Made by a program: the position numbers and the translations under genes. Below the pieces are notes generated by a model, which did not search any database, had not been told where the DNA came from, and was given only the letters and a program-made list of their open reading frames with translations. Shown one piece after another: positions 60,359 through 64,000 of a stretch of 64,000 nt of DNA. Source of the stretch: an uncultured beta proteobacterium (GTDB lineage: Bacteria; Pseudomonadota; Gammaproteobacteria; Burkholderiales; Burkholderiaceae_C); assembly GCA_903875275.1 (NCBI GenBank), contig CAIQVX010000359.1:1-64000 (forward strand), in the 5' to 3' direction. Positions within the stretch are counted from its first letter, which is position 1. The number at the start of each line of letters is the position of its first letter.

Positions 60359-60367
60359 GGAGAAAAA

Positions 60368-62926
60368 ATGAAACATTCATTGACTCGTTGGGGTGTTGTG
60401 GGTTTGTTGTTGGCCGCTGTGGCCGGTTGTGGTGGCGGTAGCGGTTCTTCCGCGCCGGTGCCACAGGTGCCGGTCGTTGCAGCCAACAGCGCGATCGCAG
60501 CAGCCAGCGCACTGGCTGCCAATGACGCAGCCACAAACCCTGCCGCCGCATTTGCGGTATTGCAGAACGCAGGCATTGCGGCGGTTGTTGTCAATGGCGC
60601 GCCCAAAGTGAACTTTGCGGTGTTCTCCGATGGCGCGGTCAAGGCCGGCCTGAAGGTCACCGACGTCAGCTTCGCCATTGCCAAGCTGGTACCCGGCAGC
60701 AACGGCAACCCGGATCAGTGGGTCAATTACATTTACCGCAAGGAAACGGCCACGGCAGGCGTAGGCCCTGGTGGTACGCCCGCACTGGCGTCGGCCATGC
60801 AGGCAACCACCGACCCCAAACAGACAGATGCCACCTTGCTGGCTGCGCAACTGGCGTACAACCCTGACGGGTATTACAGCTACACCTTCAAGACCAACAT
60901 CCAGGACCCGGCGCAGACCAATGGCGTCGTGTTCGAACCCTCACGCACGCACCGCATCGCCATTCAGCTGAGCTACAAGAATGCGGCCGGCGAGACAATT
61001 ATGGTCAACCCCTACCTCGATTTCACGGTGGACGCTGCCGGCAAGTCGGTGCCGGTCACCGATCCAGCCAAGACGCGCAAGATCGCCGATGTGTCCTCGT
61101 GCAACAGTTGCCATGAAAAGCTGGGCCTGCACGGCGGCGGCCGTGTTGACACGCAGTACTGCGTGCTGTGCCACAACCCCGGCACTTCCGACGCCAACAG
61201 CGGCAACAACCTTAACCTGGCGACCATGGTGCACAAGATCCATGCCGGCAAGCGCCTCAGTGGCGCCGGCGAGGACTACACCATCTGGGGTTACCAGAAC
61301 AGCAAACACAGTTACGCCGAGGTCGGCTTTCCGCAGGACCTGCGCAATTGCAGCAAGTGCCATTCCGGCGCCAATGCCAGCACCCCGCAGGGCGACAACT
61401 GGAAGAGCAAGCCAAGCAAGGAAGCCTGCCTGACATGTCACGTCAGCACGGTCGGCTCGGCCTGGGAAGTCCTGCACAAGATTGTGGCCGTGCAGCGCCT
61501 GGGCGCCGGTGCGGCCGCCAGCGCCCTGTCGAATCAGGAATGCGTGCGCTGCCATGACGCGGGCTCCGTCGTCTCAGCCGAGGCAGTGCACTTCAACCAG
61601 GTCGAAGTGAATGCTGCCAAGTACAAGATGAACATCGAAAGCGTTGCCTTCAATGACACCGCCGACCACAAAGGACGCAGTGTCACGGTCAAGTACTTCC
61701 TGTCAGACCCGACCAACGGCAACACCGCCTACAACCTGGTCACTTCCGAGTGCACCAGCACACCTGCGCTGAACTGCGCCAACACCACCAAGTTCGGCAA
61801 CCTGCGCTTCTACCTGGCCTATCAGAACATGGTCGGTCAGTTGGCTGCCGTGACCGAATACTCGGCCTACAACAACGGTGGTGGCACCGCTACCGCCTAC
61901 GCCTACAAGGGCACGAACGATGGCAGCAACCACTACACGGTAAGCCTGCCGGTGCCTGACGACAGCGCCACTGCGGTGGCCTTCGGAACGGCACGGGTGC
62001 TGAGCATCGGCCAGATCAAGGAGCCGCAACTGGCCGCAACCTCGGGCAGCAGTCCGCGCACCGTGGCCATACCGGCAGCGCTGGTCAACACACTCGTGCA
62101 GCACAGTTCCACCGAACTCGCTCTGTCAGGCACGCTGCAGCCACGCCGCACCATTGTTTCCAACGAGAAGTGCAACGCCTGCCACAGCAAGCTCGGCGCC
62201 GCCTCCGGCTCCAACACCCTGCCCAACGCCTTCCACAGTGGGGGCCGCAACATGGTGGAGGCCTGTGTCCTTTGCCATGACGCGAACCGAGTCTCGACCA
62301 CGGTCATGACCAACGGCATGGCTCTGAACGAGTCCTATCAGTTCAAGCGCATGATTCACGGCGTACACGGCAGCTCCAAGCGCACTTACCCGTTCACCAA
62401 TGGCAACATGACGCAGGGCATTTTTGACAAGGTAACGGGCGCACCGGTTGCTCCGTGGACGGTCCCGATGAAAGACAGCTACGGACGCGCCATCGGAACC
62501 ACCGGCCCCGGACTGAACGGCGTCGTCGGTCCGAGCAGCGTCGAGAACTTCGCTGCCGAAGTGGCCTGGCCGGGCGTTGGCATCAACTGCAACGCCTGCC
62601 ACGTCAACGACTCGTACAAGATCGACCAGAGCACGCTCGGAGCGGTTGTCCTGAAGAACGGTGCCTCCGCCACCGGGTCTGCGGTATTTGGCGGAGCAAC
62701 CGCACTGACCGATCCGAACCAGTGGAAGGTGATCTCGCCCAAGGCCGCAACCTGCACCGCTTGCCATGACTCACCGGCAGCAACCGACCACGTGGTCAGT
62801 TTCGGCGGTGCCTCGTTCGGCAGTCAGACACAGGCGCAGATCGCCGGTTCACCGCGCGAGACCTGCAACGATTGCCACGCCAGCGGCGGCTCCAAGAGCG
62901 TGGACCTTGTCCACGGTCAGAAATAA
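60368..62926 (+). CDS. mtrC: OmcA/MtrC-family decaheme outer-membrane cytochrome lipoprotein
   Basis: The 852-residue precursor has a lipoprotein signal with lipobox AAVAGC near residue 20 followed by a Gly/Ser run. It has exactly ten CxxCH motifs in two groups of five, about residues 245-395 (CNSCH, CVLCH, CSKCH, CLTCH, CVRCH) and 600-837 (CNACH, CVLCH, CNACH, CTACH, CNDCH). A beta-rich domain lies before each group. This is the four-domain plan of MtrC/OmcA, which sit on the cell surface and pass electrons to metal oxides, flavins or electrodes. GGAG precedes ATG 60368. The following genes are mtrA-like and the start of another exported protein. The symbol mtrC is used for the family, not to claim orthology over omcA. 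Confidence 0.92.
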   Translation: MKHSLTRWGVVGLLLAAVAGCGGGSGSSAPVPQVPVVAANSAIAAASALAANDAATNPAAAFAVLQNAGIAAVVVNGAPKVNFAVFSDGAVKAGLKVTDVSFAIAKLVPGSNGNPDQWVNYIYRKETATAGVGPGGTPALASAMQATTDPKQTDATLLAAQLAYNPDGYYSYTFKTNIQDPAQTNGVVFEPSRTHRIAIQLSYKNAAGETIMVNPYLDFTVDAAGKSVPVTDPAKTRKIADVSSCNSCHEKLGLHGGGRVDTQYCVLCHNPGTSDANSGNNLNLATMVHKIHAGKRLSGAGEDYTIWGYQNSKHSYAEVGFPQDLRNCSKCHSGANASTPQGDNWKSKPSKEACLTCHVSTVGSAWEVLHKIVAVQRLGAGAAASALSNQECVRCHDAGSVVSAEAVHFNQVEVNAAKYKMNIESVAFNDTADHKGRSVTVKYFLSDPTNGNTAYNLVTSECTSTPALNCANTTKFGNLRFYLAYQNMVGQLAAVTEYSAYNNGGGTATAYAYKGTNDGSNHYTVSLPVPDDSATAVAFGTARVLSIGQIKEPQLAATSGSSPRTVAIPAALVNTLVQHSSTELALSGTLQPRRTIVSNEKCNACHSKLGAASGSNTLPNAFHSGGRNMVEACVLCHDANRVSTTVMTNGMALNESYQFKRMIHGVHGSSKRTYPFTNGNMTQGIFDKVTGAPVAPWTVPMKDSYGRAIGTTGPGLNGVVGPSSVENFAAEVAWPGVGINCNACHVNDSYKIDQSTLGAVVLKNGASATGSAVFGGATALTDPNQWKVISPKAATCTACHDSPAATDHVVSFGGASFGSQTQAQIAGSPRETCNDCHASGGSKSVDLVHGQK

Positions 62927-62952
62927 CCGTGGACCTTTTGAAGGAAATTGGG

Positions 62953-63921
62953 ATGCGAATCAATCGTTTAATCGCCATCATCGGCCTGGGCCTGTTCGCG
63001 CTGCTGGGCTCGCCCGCCTGGGCGGCCGGCGAAACCGGCGCCAAGCTCTGCGTCACCTGCCACGACGAGGAAGACCTGCCCGACATGAGCCGCTCGGCGC
63101 ACGGCTTCTCGGCCGACAAGCGCGTGCCAGACTGCATCACCTGCCACGGAGAGAGCCCGACACACGCCAAGAAGCCCGCAGATGTGAAGGAGCGTCCGCG
63201 CCCCGATCGCATGTACATCCGCTCCTACGCCTCTCCACCCAGCGTGCGCAACGCAGCCTGCCTGAGCTGCCACAACAAGGACCCGAAGCGGGCCTTGTGG
63301 GCCGGCAGCCAGCATGACAGCGCCGACTTGGCCTGTAACTCCTGCCACAAGATTCACGCGAATCGTGACAAGGTCATGAACAAGGCGACCCAGACCGAGG
63401 TCTGCTATACCTGCCACAAGGAACAGCGCGCCCAGCTGAACAAGCCCTCGCATCACCCGATTCCCGAAGGCAAGATGAGCTGCGCCGATTGTCACAATGT
63501 GCACGGCTCAGCCGGCCCCAAGCTGGTCAAGCGTGACAGCACCAACGCCACCTGCTACACCTGCCACGCGGAGAAGCGCGGCCCCTTTGTGCACCAGCAT
63601 GAACCGGTGGCGGAAGACTGCGCGAACTGCCACAACCCGCACGGCAGCACCGTTGCCGCCATGCTCAAGTCACGTCCGCCGCTGCTGTGTCAGCAATGCC
63701 ATACCCCGCACGTCGCCGGTGGCGTGGGCGCCGTCGCTGGTCAACCCGGTGTTTCTAGCGCTGCTGCCGGTCTGACGGCGCCGCTGATCAACGCCACCAC
63801 CAACGGCAAGAACGTCGCCAACCTGTGGCAGGGTCGCAGCTGCCTGAACTGCCATACGCAGATTCACGGTTCCAACAATCCGTCGGTCACGAACCCGACG
63901 CCTCAGCTGATGCTGCGCTGA
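62953..63921 (+). CDS. mtrA: MtrA/DmsE-type periplasmic decaheme cytochrome
   Basis: ATG 62953 after AAGGAAATTGGG gives 322 residues with a Sec signal ending AWAA and ten CxxCH motifs spread evenly: CVTCH, CITCH, CLSCH, CNSCH, CYTCH, CADCH, CYTCH, CANCH, CQQCH and CLNCH. The recurring CHNxHG elements are typical of MtrA, which lies inside the MtrB barrel and carries electrons across the outer membrane to MtrC. It follows the surface decaheme gene by 26 bases and is 16 bases before the next ORF, so the genes form an operon. Confidence 0.94.
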   Translation: MRINRLIAIIGLGLFALLGSPAWAAGETGAKLCVTCHDEEDLPDMSRSAHGFSADKRVPDCITCHGESPTHAKKPADVKERPRPDRMYIRSYASPPSVRNAACLSCHNKDPKRALWAGSQHDSADLACNSCHKIHANRDKVMNKATQTEVCYTCHKEQRAQLNKPSHHPIPEGKMSCADCHNVHGSAGPKLVKRDSTNATCYTCHAEKRGPFVHQHEPVAEDCANCHNPHGSTVAAMLKSRPPLLCQQCHTPHVAGGVGAVAGQPGVSSAAAGLTAPLINATTNGKNVANLWQGRSCLNCHTQIHGSNNPSVTNPTPQLMLR

Positions 63922-63937
63922 AGTACCGAGAGCAATC

Positions 63938-64000
63938 ATGATCAAAACCGATTCTTCTTTCCGCTTCCAACGCAGCCTGCTCGCGCTGGCGCTGACAGCC
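63938..64000 (+). CDS. Start of the next exported protein, presumably MtrB porin (partial)
   Basis: ATG 63938 follows GAGAG and opens a frame that runs to the window edge. The 21 codons give a basic start and a hydrophobic stretch (RSLLALALTA), a signal peptide. The order decaheme lipoprotein, mtrA, exported protein predicts the MtrB/PioB outer-membrane barrel, but the sequence seen cannot confirm it. Confidence 0.55.
   Translation, partial: MIKTDSSFRFQRSLLALALTA

Noticed and set aside
60434-60442. GGCGGTAGC, identical to the core of the RfaH ops element
   Set aside because: It lies inside the coding sequence of the decaheme lipoprotein, where Gly-Gly-Ser codons after the lipobox produce it, not in a leader upstream of an operon.

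Overview
The window reads as a chromosomal segment of a high-GC betaproteobacterium, most likely a Burkholderiales/Comamonadaceae member of the Rhodoferax type. Three things suggest this: gatCAB lies divergent from mreBCD-mrdA, an MCE-type lipid transporter has a STAS-fused permease, and a decaheme Mtr cytochrome cluster sits at the right edge. The taxon is inferred from gene content, not from a database search. No gene-free stretch exceeds about 300 bases. No tRNA, rRNA, CRISPR array, insertion sequence or integrase was seen.

Layout. (1) 1-3480: visibly AT-richer cell-surface genes (methyltransferase, acyltransferase-3, secreted beta-helix protein). (2) 3548-14501: an exopolysaccharide assembly region with a WecG/TagA-type glycosyltransferase, a YjbH-like outer-membrane protein, a large lipoprotein, then a tight run of small membrane protein, low-molecular-weight phosphatase, OPX export lipoprotein, BY-kinase with a Gly-Tyr tail, WecA/MraY-type initiating transferase and RfaH. 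(3) 14502-18532, minus strand: AlgX-like and AlgF-like O-acetylation proteins and a deacetylase-like protein whose active site looks degenerate. (4) 18575-25544, plus strand: bcsE followed by a second polysaccharide machine (TPR/beta-barrel porin, PgaC-like GT2 synthase, one-pass small protein, membrane-anchored deacetylase). (5) 25533-36971, minus strand: cellulose operon bcsR/P-like, bcsQ, bcsA, bcsB, bcsZ, bcsC and a second bcsQ.

(6) 37075-45291: mixed housekeeping and unknown genes (MBL hydrolase, DUF3108 protein, unknown HETLE-motif protein, class III cyclase-ATPase-TPR protein, xth, pyrE, DUF4124 protein). (7) 45293-53300: gatCAB on the minus strand, divergent from mreB-mreC-mreD-mrdA, closed by a strong bidirectional terminator. 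(8) 53488-56003: GMC oxidoreductase and enoyl-CoA hydratase. (9) 56118-59713: MlaE/F/D-type transporter plus auxiliary lipoprotein. (10) 59896-64000: a monoheme cytochrome c, an OmcA/MtrC-family decaheme lipoprotein, an MtrA-type decaheme cytochrome and the first codons of the next gene (presumably mtrB). A perfect FNR/ANR-type palindrome precedes this block.

The most interesting part is 14502-36971. A full cellulose synthase operon, two MinD-like BcsQ proteins, alginate-type acetylation proteins and a separate Pga-like synthase/porin/deacetylase set headed by BcsE are packed together. The acetylation proteins plus two MinD-like proteins recall the Wss acetylated-cellulose system of Pseudomonas fluorescens. 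However, no AlgI-type MBOAT is present in the window, and the interleaved GT2/porin/deacetylase module is not part of Wss. A plausible reading is a combined locus for a modified cellulose and a second, deacetylated glycan under c-di-GMP control. The Mtr block, with its putative anaerobic control site, points to extracellular electron transfer.
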